The notes beneath the pieces were generated by a model, which saw only the letters and a list, made by a program, of their open reading frames with translations, ran no database searches and had not been told where the DNA came from. The position numbers and the translations under genes are program-made. Below are positions 13,101-25,112 of a stretch of DNA of 64,000 nt, piece after piece (the stretch's first letter is position 1; each line of letters opens with the position of its first letter). Origin of the DNA: Fragum whitleyi (lineage: Eukaryota > Mollusca > Bivalvia > Cardiida > Cardiidae); NCBI GenBank assembly GCA_948146395.1, contig OX411558.1, positions 34,280,350 through 34,344,349 of the forward strand. Reading direction: 5' to 3'.

Positions 13101-14449
13101 ATCAAATCCTTGGGTGACCCTCTTTCAAAGTTGTTCATGAAATTTTGATCTAATGAAAAACATGGATTTAATGGGCGTGGCTTACTTCCAAATATGGTAA
13201 AAAGTGAGTTTTCTCTGAATCTAATTGATGGATAATAATTAAAATTTACATGAATGAACCTTGTGTGACCCTTTATCAGTCTACAAGAAATATTATGATT
13301 GGATGAAAAATTTGTATTTTATGGGCATAGGTCATTTCTCTATATGTTTTATAGTGGAAACTTAGAAAATAATTTTCTCATAATCTAACCAAGAGATATC
13401 AACCAAATTTTACATGAATGATACTTAAGTGACCCTTTATCAGTCTATCAAAAATTATTGTGATCGGATGAAAAATATGTATTTTATGGGCGGAGGTCAT
13501 TTCTCCATATGTAATATAGTGGAAACGTTCAAAATCATTTTCTCAGAATGTAACTGATGGATATCAACAAAATTTCACTGGAATAATCCTTGAGTGACCC
13601 TTTATCAGTCTATCAAAAATTATTGTGATCAGATGAAAATATGTATTTTATGGGCAGAGGCCATTTCTCAATTTGTTATATAATGTAAACTTTGAAAATC
13701 ATTTTCACAGAATGTAACTGATGGGTATCAATCAAACTTCCTTGGTATAATCCTTGGGTGACCCATTTTCATGCAGCCAGCCAAAAATTATTGTCATTGG
13801 ATGAAAAATATGTCTTTTATGGGCGTAGGTCATTCTTCTATATGTTATATAGTGAAAACTTTGAAAATCATATTCAACATCCGTAGAACCCAAAATATCT
13901 AAAAATCTAGTCCAAACTTTGGTTTGCTATGTTAAGAATTTCAAGCCTGTGGAGCGACTCAGGCCATTCATGGCTTTCTAGTTTAAGACTTAAAAGACAT
14001 TCTCGTCATAAAAATCATTCAATAGAATAAAATGCACTTTTTGTTGGCTAGTTTAAGATAACATTTTCTCGAGTGTCTTTCAAATCATTTGACGATATTT
14101 TGCAGAAATGAAATATATACACCACATTCCAAGTTATTCAACTCAAATTCTCCTTATTAGGAAGTTGATTTTTTTTTTCGATTTTCAAAATTCAAATGGC
14201 ACCCCTTTATTGAGAATGTTTGTAATAGTCTTAGGCGATCAAATCGTATCTGCGGACTTAAATTATTTAAGCTATATGTACGACCATTTGGTCGCCCGTC
14301 GACGATATATATCTGGGATATCTATCAATACCTTTTGTCTGAAAAGAACAAAACTTACCTTTTACTAATTTGGCATGCATCTTTATAAAGATGTTTTCGA
14401 GGTTGTTGTCTATATGTACTAGGTGAGCACCAAGGTTTATACAATACAA
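10116..14449 (-). CDS. C-type lectin-like domain gene A (exons 2 and 3; exon 1 not found)
   Basis: Two minus-strand exons join in phase. Exon 2 is 14449-14359 (91 nt, after CAG, before GTAAGT) and encodes the YCxxxGAHLVHI segment of a CTLD. The last exon is 10354-10116 (239 nt, after TTCAG), encodes the YWIGL segment, a WIW motif, GGDC, WITVPC and ends CELKK-stop. The junction codon is GAT. The layout is the C-terminal two thirds of a long-form CTLD, normally a secreted calcium-dependent sugar-binding fold. The EPN/QPD sugar motif is not present; PGYP occupies its place, so mannose- or galactose-type specificity cannot be assigned. I could not find a first CTLD exon or a signal peptide between 14450 and 22108. 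Expression is not shown, so a pseudogene is possible. Confidence 0.75.
10676..11150 (-). mobile_element. Composite dispersed repeat fragment, inverted
   Basis: Carries about three ~166-bp subunits in reverse orientation (GAAATGACCTCCG is the inverse of the CGGAGGTCATTTC signature). Lies in intron 2 of CTLD gene A. Ends are ragged. Confidence 0.7.
11151..12350. other. Intronic sequence with repeated AAGGTTCG motifs
   Basis: No exon is supported. Forms of TAAGGTTCGTTT occur near 11430, 11766 and 12039, two of them with an inverse CGAACCTTA shortly after. See the perfect hairpin at 12040-12068. Confidence 0.4.
12040..12068. repeat. Hairpin with 10-bp perfect arms
   Basis: AAGGTTCGTT and AACGAACCTT flank a 9-nt loop. 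A looser version is at about 11764-11798. Probably the end or centre of a small inverted-repeat element. Confidence 0.7.
12351..12570 (+). mobile_element. Composite dispersed repeat fragment (3' module)
   Basis: Matches the module near 9170-9390: CCCATTATCATGCAGCC, GTGGAGGTAATTTC, then CAAGCCTGTGGAGCGACTCA. Truncated at both ends. Confidence 0.7.
12571..13104. other. Intronic, no feature seen
   Basis: AT-rich, with a duplicated CCTTACGTATAGATAT near 12572 and 12598. Nothing else is recognisable. Confidence 0.4.
13105..13982 (+). mobile_element. Composite dispersed repeat fragment
   Basis: Begins CTTGGGTGACCCTCTTTCAA and holds five ~166-bp subunits, ending with CAAGCCTGTGGAGCGACTCA and TGGCTTTCTAG. 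Corresponds to roughly 8355-9390 of copy 2. Confidence 0.75.
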
Positions 14450-14918
14450 CTGAAATATACAGATTAGGGGAAAGAAAATAACACTTTTAGCCAATTGATA
14501 GTAGATCTTCCAAGTCTAAAGATCTACGTCAATTATATCACCCAGTAGGTACTAAGGTATCGTTTGTTATTTACTATGTATAAGGCTAAGAGATGAGAAC
14601 TGCATTTATAATATGTCTTCGACAAGTAATGTATCTCAGTCAATCTGTCTCGCAAGAGGACAGTGGGTGTGGATAGTCGTGGTTGGTTTCTAGTCCCTTC
14701 CTATAAAACTCCGAATTTCTAGGTCGCTCATATACTAAATCCCGAATGTCATTGAGAATTACACGAAATGATCATAAGCGTTGAAGTTGACACGCTTTGT
14801 TTGAGTCGAAACGTATCCCTTTCTGTTTATTTTCTGAATCTAGAAAGACAATGCTGCATTCCTGTCTAATTTTGAATGATATGCGACATCTGGTTGACCT
14901 CTGATAGCTTCATAAAAT

Positions 14919-15178
14919 GTGACCCGTCAGGAAAAGGGGACCATCTGGGTAGTGCGTAAAGTGTCTGACCTAGTAAGAATGGGCAGATTGCGAAGGCTGA
15001 CGAAAATTGAATCTTTTTGAACTTTAACGATTTTCTAAATCTACAATGATCATTCTTCCTTCTAGAAAAAAAGTTTTCGAAATGAGACCTCTGTTTGCTC
15101 TTTTTCCAGGGCCAATCTCTTTTTCAAAAGATTTTTCCATAAAATTCCATGATAGTCCTTTTTCGCGTGACGGGTCAC
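14919..15178. mobile_element. MITE, GTGACCCGTCACGCG family, copy 2
   Basis: Left end GTGACCCGTCAGGAAAAG; right end TTTTCGCGTGACGGGTCAC. About 260 bp, with the same internal phrase TAGTGCGTAAAGTGTC as copies 1 and 4. Confidence 0.8.
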
Positions 15179-15945
15179 ATATATATCATTGAGTTTCCAG
15201 ATGGTCTCTCTTCGCGTTACGGGTAACACAATATAAAACATCTTACCACAGCGAGCGGATAGGACATTTGTAGATCTTGTTTAAAAAGGTAGCAGGATCC
15301 ATAGAACTCGATCCACCCAGATGGACATGGCTTTGAAGCTATATAATATAAGAATAACGTCTGAATTGGATACAATTATACGAATTCACAATGTCACAAA
15401 ATTATTTCTCGAAAAATAGTTTAATCTCTTAATGTAACACAAGAAAAATAAGGGTTTAAAAAGGCAATTTTCGTCAAAATGATAAAACTAAAAAATAATT
15501 ACTAGCTGATATCATTGATTCTTGGAGGCCCTTTTTTTAACTTGATGAGGGGGATTAATCTTAGTTTGTAGAAAGAAGAGTCGAGTGACAAAATAATATG
15601 CAGAAATTTGTAAGTTATCGACCCTAATCAGCCTATGCAGCCCGCAAAGTCTGGATAAGATCGACACTTTTCGACCTTCCTTGAGAACTTTGATCTCCGA
15701 CTGACAGATCGCATATATAGAAAAAAACCTCTGGTCAACCCAATTTAAGTCCTCCGTTAATACGTTAGTACGTTAATGTTTCCAAACAGCACAGAGATAA
15801 TTCAGGAAATTGATATTAAAGAATTATTTTCATGAGTTAGCGATGTAGTTGGGATATATCAAAAGCAAGTGTTCGTGCATAAAATCGTCTGTGGTCGTAC
15901 ATAGGCTCTCTCTCTCTCTCACACACACATGTAAAAATAATGGCC

Positions 15946-17650
15946 CTGTCACACCTCAACGTTTTAGCCAGCGTGTGCCTAACGCGTTTGAGAAATCGAC
16001 TAAGTCCGCAAAACGTCGGCATACGCTGACCTACATTTTCTTTTTGTCAATTCACGACGCGCTTGTAGCGTGTTCATAGCGAGTTTGAACGTGTGAGTGA
16101 CGCGTGAGTAACGTGTCCAGAACGTGTTGATAGCGTATATCAGCGTGTACCAACGTTCTTGAGCGTGTGTCCAACGTTCTCGTAACGTCCTCAGAACGTG
16201 CTTAGCGTGTTTGTAACGCGCTTCTAGCGTGTTATAACGTGTTTGCAGCGTGTTTTTGATGTTAATATAAATTCTGCAAGAAATTACCATTTTAAATTCA
16301 TTCTTTTAATATATAAACAGGCCACCGGCCACTACACATATTCAAATTCAAAGTATGTTGGTTCATGTAAAAGAAAAATAGGAAAAGACGAAAAGAAAAA
16401 TACACTGACACCTGTTACATATGAATACATGCATATAACAAACTTATAAGATTACAGGCTGATTAAAGCTTCTAGTACTTTTCACTCGAAAAATATTGCG
16501 AAAGGGTAAGGAACTACTTGTCATAATACACTCCTTTCTTCCTCCATATGCTCTACCATGTAGGATGACTTTCTACAACCTCTCTTAATCTTGAATAGCT
16601 AGTCCTATATTAAGGGGGAAAAGGTGTACCAAATATCAAACTTGTAGTACAAATAATAGAATCAAATATTCTGAACAGAGCAGAATAGAGTAAAATACGT
16701 CTTGTATTATGTCCACTAGGTACAACGATGTACTTGTCTTTTTGGTATATTGATTATGATCAAATGAGACAAATGAATGTTTTTATTTTCGCGAACGTAT
16801 TGTTATTCTAACCAAAGAGCAGACGCACATGTAAAGCTATAAACGCAATGTTTAATACACATTTAGGCTACATTCTCCACCTCGACAATCTAAGGAATTA
16901 AGAAAATCCGTAAAGGATTTATATGGAAGAAAAGACAAACAGCTTATAACATAACATAACATAACATAACATAAGTTTTATTTATATGACTTGAACGAAA
17001 TCGTTCATCGTCAAATATAGAGAATGCTTCTTATAATCGAGTTTTCAAGTCATTCTTAGACTGGTCATGAGGAAACATGCAGATATGAACATGTCAAAAG
17101 GGTCATACACACGTACATGCACAAATTTATTTATTTACGGGAAGCTGATGGTAGAAATTCAAGACAATCATGCAGCGGAACTTATATATATTTTAATTGA
17201 AAACTGAAACGCTGTCATACGCCAGAAACACGCTGAACTCGCTGGCAACGCGCTAGACACACGTTTAGTACGCTGAAGACACGCTATGCACACGTTCCCA
17301 GTACGCTGGAGACACGCTCGAAGCACGTTAAACTTTTGGCGAACGTGTTTCTAGCGTGTCCGTAGCGTAAGTGAACGAGCTCCTAGCGTGTCTCTAGCGT
17401 GCTGAGCGTGTTCGGAACGTGTTCGGAACGTGTGCGGAGCGTGTTCCAACACGTTTGGCACACGCTGAGAAATTTTAAGCATGCCCAAAATTTTATGAGA
17501 TACTCAGCGTATCGCAACGTGTGCCAACGTGTTACAGCGTGCCGATAGCATGTGCGGAACGTGTCCATAGCGTACCCGACGTGTTCGCAGCGTGTTATAA
17601 GAAATCCAACACGTTCCGCACACGCTGGCTAAAACGTTAAGGTGTGACAG
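15946..17650. mobile_element. 1.7-kb inverted-repeat element with helical-phase subterminal repeats
   Basis: Terminal inverted repeats of about 33 bp: CTGTCACACCTCAACGTTTT at the left and the inverse AAAACGTTAAGGTGTGACAG at the right, both continuing into AGCCAGCGTGTGC. The subterminal parts (about 15960-16260 and 17215-17630) consist of degenerate 10-11-bp units built on AGCGTGTT and AACGTGTT. In the right part the orientation switches near 17330. The middle holds an (ACATA)n tract near 16943 and no transposase frame. It looks like a non-autonomous DNA transposon; target duplication and superfamily could not be settled. Confidence 0.75.
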
Positions 17651-17734
17651 CCCTATAACATATCATGACCCATACGCATATCAAAATCATATATGTAGAA
17701 AGTAATCGAATATCATATTCGAACTTTAACATAT

Positions 17735-17881
17735 ATGACCCGTCATGCGAAAAGGGACCATCTAGAATGACCAATCTAAATTGATTTTTTGATAGCGACA
17801 TCCATGTAGTGGAACCAATCTCTTTTTCAAAAATCTATTTTATGGAGTTCCCAAATGGTCTCCTTTCGCGTGATGGGTCAC
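17735..17881. mobile_element. MITE, GTGACCCGTCACGCG family, copy 3 (internally deleted)
   Basis: Ends ATGACCCGTCATGCGAAAAG and CCTTTCGCGTGATGGGTCAC, 147 bp; it lacks the TAGTGCGTAAAGTGTC interior found in the longer copies. Confidence 0.8.
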
Positions 17882-18189
17882 ATATATGGATGCGTGGTCA
17901 AAATCGACGGACCTAAAGTTATAGGATTATACAAGTAATAATACTTCACCACACAATGAAAATCTCGATTGAAACATCGTGAAAATCGACTACTTACAAA
18001 ATATTTTGATTTTGGTTGGTTGAAAGATAACGTCATAACTTTAATTGCGCGTTCTCTTCTCCCATTTTTAATGCCATTCGAAAGGTTGCAGAGATTTCTC
18101 GATGGTTTATCACCGACATACAAGTGAAAGTGTCAAAATGATAAACTCACTCTTTTGACAGCTGTAACTGTGCCTTATTGTTCATTTGC

Positions 18190-18300
18190 ATGTAAAATTG
18201 ATTTATTTTTCGTTTCATGAACAACAAATTCTATATTTTCACTCATAGCTCAGTCATTCGTGAAAAGATATTTTGTTTTTCACTAAATGAAAAAAAAAGT
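18190..18300. repeat. Fold-back, TTTCATTTCGTGAA family, copy 1
   Basis: Inverted arms TTTCATGAACAACAAATTCT and ATATTTTGTTTTTCACTAAA around TTTTCACTCATAGCTCAGTC. Similar fold-backs lie at 44384-44482 and 58107-58262. Confidence 0.6.
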
Positions 18301-18666
18301 CTTCACTAAGAATTGGCATTATATTAAAAACTCTTTTTTGTCGTGTCTTGTCTTTTGTCTTGAGCCAATGTTCAAATTTTGGAAATTATTCAATATTTCT
18401 TAATAAGTTATGAGAAATTCGCAAATTCTGTACCTGCGTATTTTCTTATTTTCCACTAATAAAATTCAACGCTTTTATCAAATTTCAAAGTGTAATTCAA
18501 ATATGATAATAAAGGACCATCTTTGTTATGCGTAAAGTATCGATCCTAGTCGAATAGCGCAGACTGCTTAGGCTCTCGAAACATTTCGCATTTGGCGGAT
18601 TTGGTGGATCTAGAACGATCGCCTATTTCGTTTTTGTGTTTGACCTCAGCAGTCATTTATCTCTTT

Positions 18667-18850
18667 TTAAGGTAGTGGACCCGTAATAGATCCACAACGC
18701 CTCGTAAGTTATGATCCTTTACAATGTTTACCGAGGTTTTAAACGATTTCATTAAGAAACCTTGAATAACATTGTGGAAGATCATGAGTTCCAAAATGTT
18801 GCGAAACTAATACTTTCTCGATACCATAAGCGCTTATTTTACGGGTTTCC
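18667..18850. mobile_element. Fold-back element, TTAAGGTAGTGGAACC family, damaged copy
   Basis: Starts TTAAGGTAGTGGACCCGTAA and holds inverse arms (GAGGTTTTAAACG against AACCTTGAATAACATTG), like the intact copy at 5701-5864. Its right end is interrupted by the small MITE at 18852-18918. Confidence 0.65.
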
Positions 18851-18851
18851 C

Positions 18852-18918
18852 CATCTTGTCGAGCCAAGGGTTACGAACGTTACGCTATCGATTCGATACC
18901 CCTTGACTCGTGAAGATG
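18852..18918. mobile_element. 67-bp MITE with a 9-bp target duplication, copy 1
   Basis: The element starts CATCTTGTCGAGCCAAGGG and ends CCCCTTGACTCGTGAAGATG, so its ends are inverted repeats. It is flanked on both sides by GGGTTTCCC (18843-18851 and 18919-18927). A 9-bp duplication fits the Mutator-like superfamily. The second copy is at 23204-23291. Confidence 0.85.
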
Positions 18919-18927
18919 GGGTTTCCC

Positions 18928-19235
18928 AGATAGTCTTATTTACAAACTGTACATGAAGTAACAATTTCTTCTTTAGAATAATAGAAACTTTACGAACGAT
19001 TGATTTATCAGTAAAGAAAAGACAATAAAAATGGACCCTCATCAAAATATTGATAGTTTATATATGATGTGAGTTTTCCTTTGATCGTTGATATCTTGGT
19101 TCCTTCGAATATCCCAACATAATCTCCGATTTATCTTTCACTAAAATAATCTTTGGCCTTTTTTCTAATCACTGTAGTCAATATTCACTGTATTCTGCTA
19201 TCATTTTGCCAATAAGAAATAATAATAATAATAAA

Positions 19236-19270
<35 letters not shown>

Positions 19271-21697
19271 AAACAACAACATAAATTACGATCATGTGTA
19301 TATATAACATTTTCCTTATATAATTATATAATCCTTCCGTTTCTTATATTATTCGCTGTATTCGTTGCACAAGAATCTATGAAATTGTTTCATTTCTTGT
19401 TGAATTTCAGCTAAACAATGTAAACTTGAAGTTAAATTTTATAGGACAAATGAAATATTACGAAATCGTTATCTTAACATAGAAATATTCGTTTATAATT
19501 CATATTTTAACTTTATCATACTGTTGTGTATATTACTACAAAAAAGTACAATGTATGGGGAAGAAAAGCATAATTGCAATCGTTCGGTAGACATGTAAGA
19601 TTTCGTAATGCTTAGATAGAAAAAATCACGGATCTATGATCTTATCATTCACGGTTAATTACGGAAATGCCAAATATATTAGTCCTATACGTTTTCAAAC
19701 GGCCAACCGAGGTTCTACCGAAAAAGAAGATAGGACGTGGAGTAAATACGGTATGCTACGTTTCTCTACAGTTAGATACGGTGCGACAGTTCTATGTGTG
19801 TAGGCATGTTAGGGTTTAAGTATGGCTCAAAACGGACAAGTTCATCACCAAAAATGATAAAATTAACAAACAGCGCTAAGTTCAAAGTTTTGAAGCCATT
19901 AACATGCTTGTATTATTTTATACGTTATGTCGTAAAATATTTATTATTTTCAACATTTTCCATTAAGCAGATTTCGTCAAATTTTGATGGTAACGATTAA
20001 TCCTTTCGTTAAAGTGGAATCAAGATACATGTATGTAAAAACTGACAGAAACTTCGTATATATTCAAAATATCAGTTTCATTGTATGTAAAAAGTAATCT
20101 CATATGACCCTAAAAAAAAACAACCGATAAGATGATAAGAAAAAACAAATTTTACAGGAATATGCTTTGTTTTATATCAGTGCTCTACGATATAAAGGAT
20201 TTCGTGGTGTTTTTTTTTTATTTTATTTTGTGCCTTTTTTTGTTTTTCTTTTATCAAATTTAACATCATATCATTATTTAACTGTTATCATTTTTTTCTT
20301 TATGGTATTTGTTATCTTTTAAATGCTCAGCCAATGAATTTTTTTAAAGTGTATATTTTTTTTTCTAATTCTTATTTCATTTTTAGAATAATCCAATTTG
20401 ATTACTTATACCCTCAATAACATATAATGCATTGTATTTTCATAGCAAAATCTGACTAAACAAATCTTCTGGTCTAAATGAGTGATTTGATTAATGAATC
20501 GATTTTTTCGACTGTGAGCCGTTAATGGTTTACCGTTAATTCGAGAAATTAGGAAAAATAGAGTTACTGATAGACGAGGGGGTTATTTGGATTTAAGATA
20601 AAATCATAAGGATAAATTAATCAAAAACTACTACTGAATGCGGTTTGGTTTGTATTGCGTTTCCCCTCCAATTGTGGTTGTAAGTAAATTCGTAAAATCC
20701 GATAATCTTTGACTCGAACCTCAAACATGTTTATTCGAGGTAAAGAGATTTGACTGTACTTAAATAATACTTTAACATTTACTGTTGATAGCCATTGATT
20801 TAAACAGTCTCTTTCAGGTGGTTCAAATAAGTGGCCACAACATTAAATTTCATCGGGTTCCAGAAGTAACAAAAATAACCATTTTTATTGGAATTCCGAT
20901 TCCAGTCCCAGTTCTTACACGGAAACTCTCAGAAATTGTCTTTGCATGGATAAGACAAAGTTTTGTTGTATCTTATATCACTGATTTCAACATTTTGGAG
21001 GAAGAGGCAACTACTGTTGTTTAGTTTCTTTCAAATAAGCAACGCATTCTAATGCCACACGTATCAATGTTACAGTTTGCGAAATAAGAATTAGTTTTAA
21101 ACAAGTTCTTTTCAGTTTTTCATCTTGCTTGTTCGTTTAACTTATAAACTACCATTTCTATATAAAGTAAGAGGAAGATCAAAACCTCGCACCTACAGAC
21201 TGTAAGTATGGAGTTTTGGTACCACACCGAAGTTATACTTGTGTCAAATATAAATAACAAGTTGCCGCTTTTCACTCTCATTCAAGAGCCCAATAGCATG
21301 CCTTAATATACTACTGCTTTTAATTTTGGTGTTGGAGCTGCTTTGATTTTGGTGTTGGATTAAGAGTTATGCACCTGCACCATCCCTCATCCCGTACAGA
21401 CCTATAAGATTTAAACGGTTAGATATGCTAAGATCGAGCAAAAAGTAATGTAAAATTTGAAAATCCTAGGCGCTTTTCTAGCACCATTGTAATCAACGCA
21501 GAGACGAATATGCTCGAAAATAATTTGTCACTCTGGCACCCTGGACAAGCCACAATCCTGGGATCAGAATGACAAAACACTAGTGAACGGTTTCTTCTTG
21601 GAATCTGAAATTTCCAAAAAGCGCATCTGCATAGCGACAGCCTCATAATTCTCAAACGTTCGCAGGCTTTTTATCACAGCTGACTGAAATATGGGCA
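18928..21697. other. Intergenic, no gene seen
   Basis: AT-rich, with a simple-sequence stretch at about 19217-19275 ((AAT)n, poly-A, (CA)n). The frame at 20785-21024 encodes 79 residues with no family resemblance, no splice context and no repeat support, so I do not call it. Confidence 0.4.
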
Positions 21698-21947
21698 CCA
21701 GGGACCTGTTTAAGTAAACAATATTGCGATAATTTTTTGCGTAAGTCAAAATTCAAAGTTCCTTCTACAGTAGGAACTAAATATGGAATTCTGCAATGCA
21801 ATATCTAATTGGAATCGTCTTCTAAAGACGATTCCAATAAGATATTTCAAGGCAGAATCTAACAATGAAAGAAAACACCAGGCACGATTTGTTATTTTGT
21901 CTTACGATATTTTTTTTCGAGAGGCGTTTATTAAAACGGGCACACGG
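21698..21947. mobile_element. MITE, ACCTGGGCCTGTTTTAC family, copy 1
   Basis: Ends ACCAGGGACCTGTTTA and TAAAACGGGCACACGG. The centre has a short perfect palindrome (AATCGTCTTCTAAAGACGATT). A second copy is at 53777-54023, which shares GATATGGAATTCT and GAAAACACCAGG. Confidence 0.75.
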
Positions 21948-22108
21948 CCTATGTTCAGGATAAGAATGCCAAAAGTTACAGCAGGATGCCATTTCTATAG
22001 CGATCGCTAATGTTTCGCCAGACCTTATCTACCTAGAACATCAGCGTTTGTTGTTCGAAACATCATTATTGTAGCTTTATTCAAATAAAGTTTATAATTT
22101 CATTGTAG

Positions 22109-25100
22109 CGCCACCTGTATGTGATACCCCGTGTTGTCCTGGATGGGAGCGTTTTGGAGAGTCATGTTACTGGTTTGAACAGAAGTTTACAGGCAGACAC
22201 TCCGCAGCAGAGGTAAAGACACTCATTGTCTAATCAAAATAAGTCTAAAACGTTCCAAAACACTGACTCATATCGTTCATAATAGCCTGCAGCATCATTC
22301 AAACCACTCCACAAGTTCTTTCAAATCGCCCCAGTTATTCCATGACCTCATTTGTCGGCATGGGAGCTACTTATTGGCTTATTGAAACATAAATATTTTT
22401 AATAAATCTTTACGTCATTTTTTAAACGGGAAGTAGGCGAAATAGAATATCATTCATCTTTGATGATAAAATGAAGAAACAAACATACAATAACAACAAT
22501 AACAACAACGGCAGCAGCAGCAACAAAAATCTTATAATTTCACCAGGAAGCCTTTACAAGAAGACTGCCTACATTAAGTGGACAGTAAGACAGCCTCTTC
22601 ACCTTCCTCAATAATTGTGGCCCTTCGGGTGAAAGGGCCCATCTAGTTTTAAGTATCGATCTTAGCGGCATCTGCAGCAGTCGAACCTGGGTTGAAACTT
22701 TTCAAACATGGCTGATTTTCCGAGTGTATAATTTCAATTTTACATCCCTTTTAGTGTGACGGTTAACATTTTTATCATACTCAATAAGTTTTTCTAGATA
22801 AGCCAATTAGCAAATCTTTAAATCGGACAAATAGTGAAAAGTACGAACTTTCAATCCTATTCACCTCCGCTGGCAACTTCTTTTCAACATTCGTCTCCCA
22901 CCAATGGATGTGCTGGCGTGAGAAATACCAGCCCTGCGTTCAGAATGACAAAACGGTGTAAACAGTTTTCCAATTATACCCCGCTTTGCACGCTATTGCA
23001 CGTGCAAAGCGGGGTATAATTAGAAAACTGTTTGCACCGTTTTGTTTTCCTGAACACAGGACATGAATTTATGCAGAAGATAAAATAAATGAAATTCTAT
23101 ATAGACTTCAAAATAACATACAGCGTCTACATCAATATGTGAATACAAATAAACAAGTGAAAAAAGTGGTGTAGACTGGTCTCATTCAAGGTCGCCTCTA
23201 TAACATCTTGTCGAGCCAAGGGTTACGAACGTTTTACTTATCTTATTCGAGAAGATCTTATCGATTCGGTACCCCTTGACTCGTGAAGATGCCTCTATAA
23301 CAGAAAATGGCAATGCGTAAATGTAAATTCGTAAATGCTAGATACACATTTTCAACAATATTAATGATAAGATACACCACGAAGATAATGAAAAAATTAA
23401 TAGTAACGTATAAAGTAAATTCGTGATGATAATTTACGTAATTGACAGAAACTTTTCCTTTTTCTGTTGTAGAGGTACTGCACACAAAAAGGATCTCATC
23501 TGGCCCACATTGGTTCACTAGCCGAGAGCAATTTCATCAACTCACATTTACAACAAGGTCCTTTGGGTATGCTACATTTCAAATTCATATTTTAATGAAT
23601 TATAGGACAGCAACCGAAAACCTCGTAACTTTAGTTTGGATACGGGTTGAGTGACCATTAGAAAACCGACTTGAGCGTAATTATATCATTCCAAATTATA
23701 TGTGACGCGAAAAGGGACCATCTGGGTAGTGCGTAAAGTGTCGACCCTAGTCAGACTGCGCGGAGTGCGCAGACTGACCAGGGTCGAACCTTTCCCCACC
23801 GTGCTTATTTTCTGAATCTAGAATGATCAATCTACCTTACAGTGAAAGAATTTTTGAAATGCGACTTCTGGTTGACCTATGCTGGATCAAATATCTTTTT
23901 CAATAATTCATTTTACAGAATTCCCGGGTGGTCCTTTTTCGCGTGACGGGTCAAAATTTTAATAACCACAAAGTGAAGACCCCTATCAGCTAAATACCAA
24001 GTTCCTGTACAGATTGCTTTATGACAGTCCTAGAGGCATAGGGTGAGTTACATGAAATATTACATTAAAAGCTTATTTTTTTTTTTACTCCATCATCAAT
24101 AACATATGTAAATAAAAACAGCAGTGTACTCACACAAAATACATTTATTAATTAATTTGAACACGATACATAGAACAGTAAAATTATAGTTATTTAAGTG
24201 TAGAAAAGTCGAACTGAAGTTATTAGAGAAGCACGCAGCCTAACCTGGGGTGAATGTCTGTTAAATTCCAAAATTGAAGAAATATGGGACAGGGTCAATC
24301 AAAACTTGGAAAAATGTTCGAATTGATTCACAAAACTTTAATTCCACCCTACATATGTCAAAAAGTAGGTCGTCGAAATGGGTCGTCCAAGGGCTTAAGA
24401 ACGGACATAGCATAAAACATATGTTACGTATAGGCTTTTCCTCGCGTCATCCATTAACCTTTTATTTGTGTTAAAAGTTTTTAAATGATTTTGAATAGGT
24501 TTGTACAATTTTAACAAATTGGCGATTAAATATAACTTGTCCGAATTCGGGGTTCAGTAGTCCAAAGATTCAGTGGACAGTTTCTAAAAGCAGGACCCGT
24601 TACGTCGATGATGTCATCACGATGCCTTGTCATTAACGTGCTTTAAGAGATTTCATCCCAATACTTTCTCACATTGTCTCGTATTTGCGATAAAGAAAAC
24701 GGGAATATTATTTATCTCACTGTAGCATTGCAGAAAGATAATAAAGGACGAATTCCGTATAGGATCGATGCTCAATTCGTGACCAACAAAAACTGTATTT
24801 TCAATCTTGTGAAAATATAACTTTTGTTGTTCATCCAATGAATGTTAAATCTATTTAACTCCGAAACATCACACATTTCTTTCATGGACAGATTTACCAT
24901 ATTGGATCGGCCTGGTTAACACTGGAAATTGTCGTTGGCGATGGATAGACACCAACACACCGCCGTATTTGTTTCGAGCATGGAACCCTAACGAACCCAG
25001 CGACTGTACGTCACATGTACCACACTGTGCCGTCATCAACCGAGCAGGCAGACCGGGCTGGGACGACATTGCATGTTCACAATTATATAGACCTTTATGT

Positions 25101-25112
25101 GAATTACAGTAA
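22109..25112 (+). CDS. C-type lectin-like domain gene B (three CTLD exons)
   Basis: Exon 22109-22212 (104 nt) follows CATTGTAG and precedes GTAAAG; it encodes CPGWERFGESCYWF. Exon 23473-23566 (94 nt) follows GTTGTAG and precedes GTATGC; it encodes YCTQKGSHLAHIGSLAE. Exon 24892-25112 (221 nt) follows GACAG and encodes YWIGLVNTG, a WRWID motif, WNPNEPSDC, WDDIAC and CELQ-stop. Phases 1, 0, 1 agree and the last junction codon is GAT. Together they cover one complete CTLD of about 139 residues. The sugar motif is EPS rather than EPN or QPD. A signal-peptide exon must lie upstream of 22109 and was not found. An alternative donor (CA|GTAAGT at 25109) overlaps the stop, so a further exon is possible. 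Introns contain several MITEs. Confidence 0.85.
22617..22767. mobile_element. Degraded MITE, GTGACCCGTCACGCG family
   Basis: GTGGCCCTTCGGGTGAAAGG at the left and CCCTTTTAGTGTGACGGTTA at the right are decayed forms of the family ends. In intron 1 of CTLD gene B. Confidence 0.5.
22928..23062. mobile_element. Fold-back element, CCAGCCCTGCGTTCAG family, copy 1
   Basis: CCAGCCCTGCGTTCAGAATG and the inverse CCTGAACACAGG close a long hairpin whose inner arms are AATTATACCCCGCTTTGCAC and GTGCAAAGCGGGGTATAATT. Copies at 50650-50785 and, decayed, at about 52575-52712. In intron 1 of CTLD gene B. Confidence 0.85.
23204..23291. mobile_element. 88-bp MITE with a 9-bp target duplication, copy 2
   Basis: Starts CATCTTGTCGAGCCAAGGG and ends CCCCTTGACTCGTGAAGATG, exactly as the copy at 18852. 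Flanked by CCTCTATAA at 23195-23203 and 23292-23300. Confidence 0.88.
23702..23954. mobile_element. MITE, GTGACCCGTCACGCG family, copy 4
   Basis: Starts GTGACGCGAAAAGGGACCAT and ends CTTTTTCGCGTGACGGGTCA. Same interior as copies 1 and 2. In intron 2 of CTLD gene B. Confidence 0.8.

Noticed and set aside
22834..23019. 61-codon frame in intron 1 of CTLD gene B
   Set aside because: Made by one arm of the fold-back element at 22928-23062.
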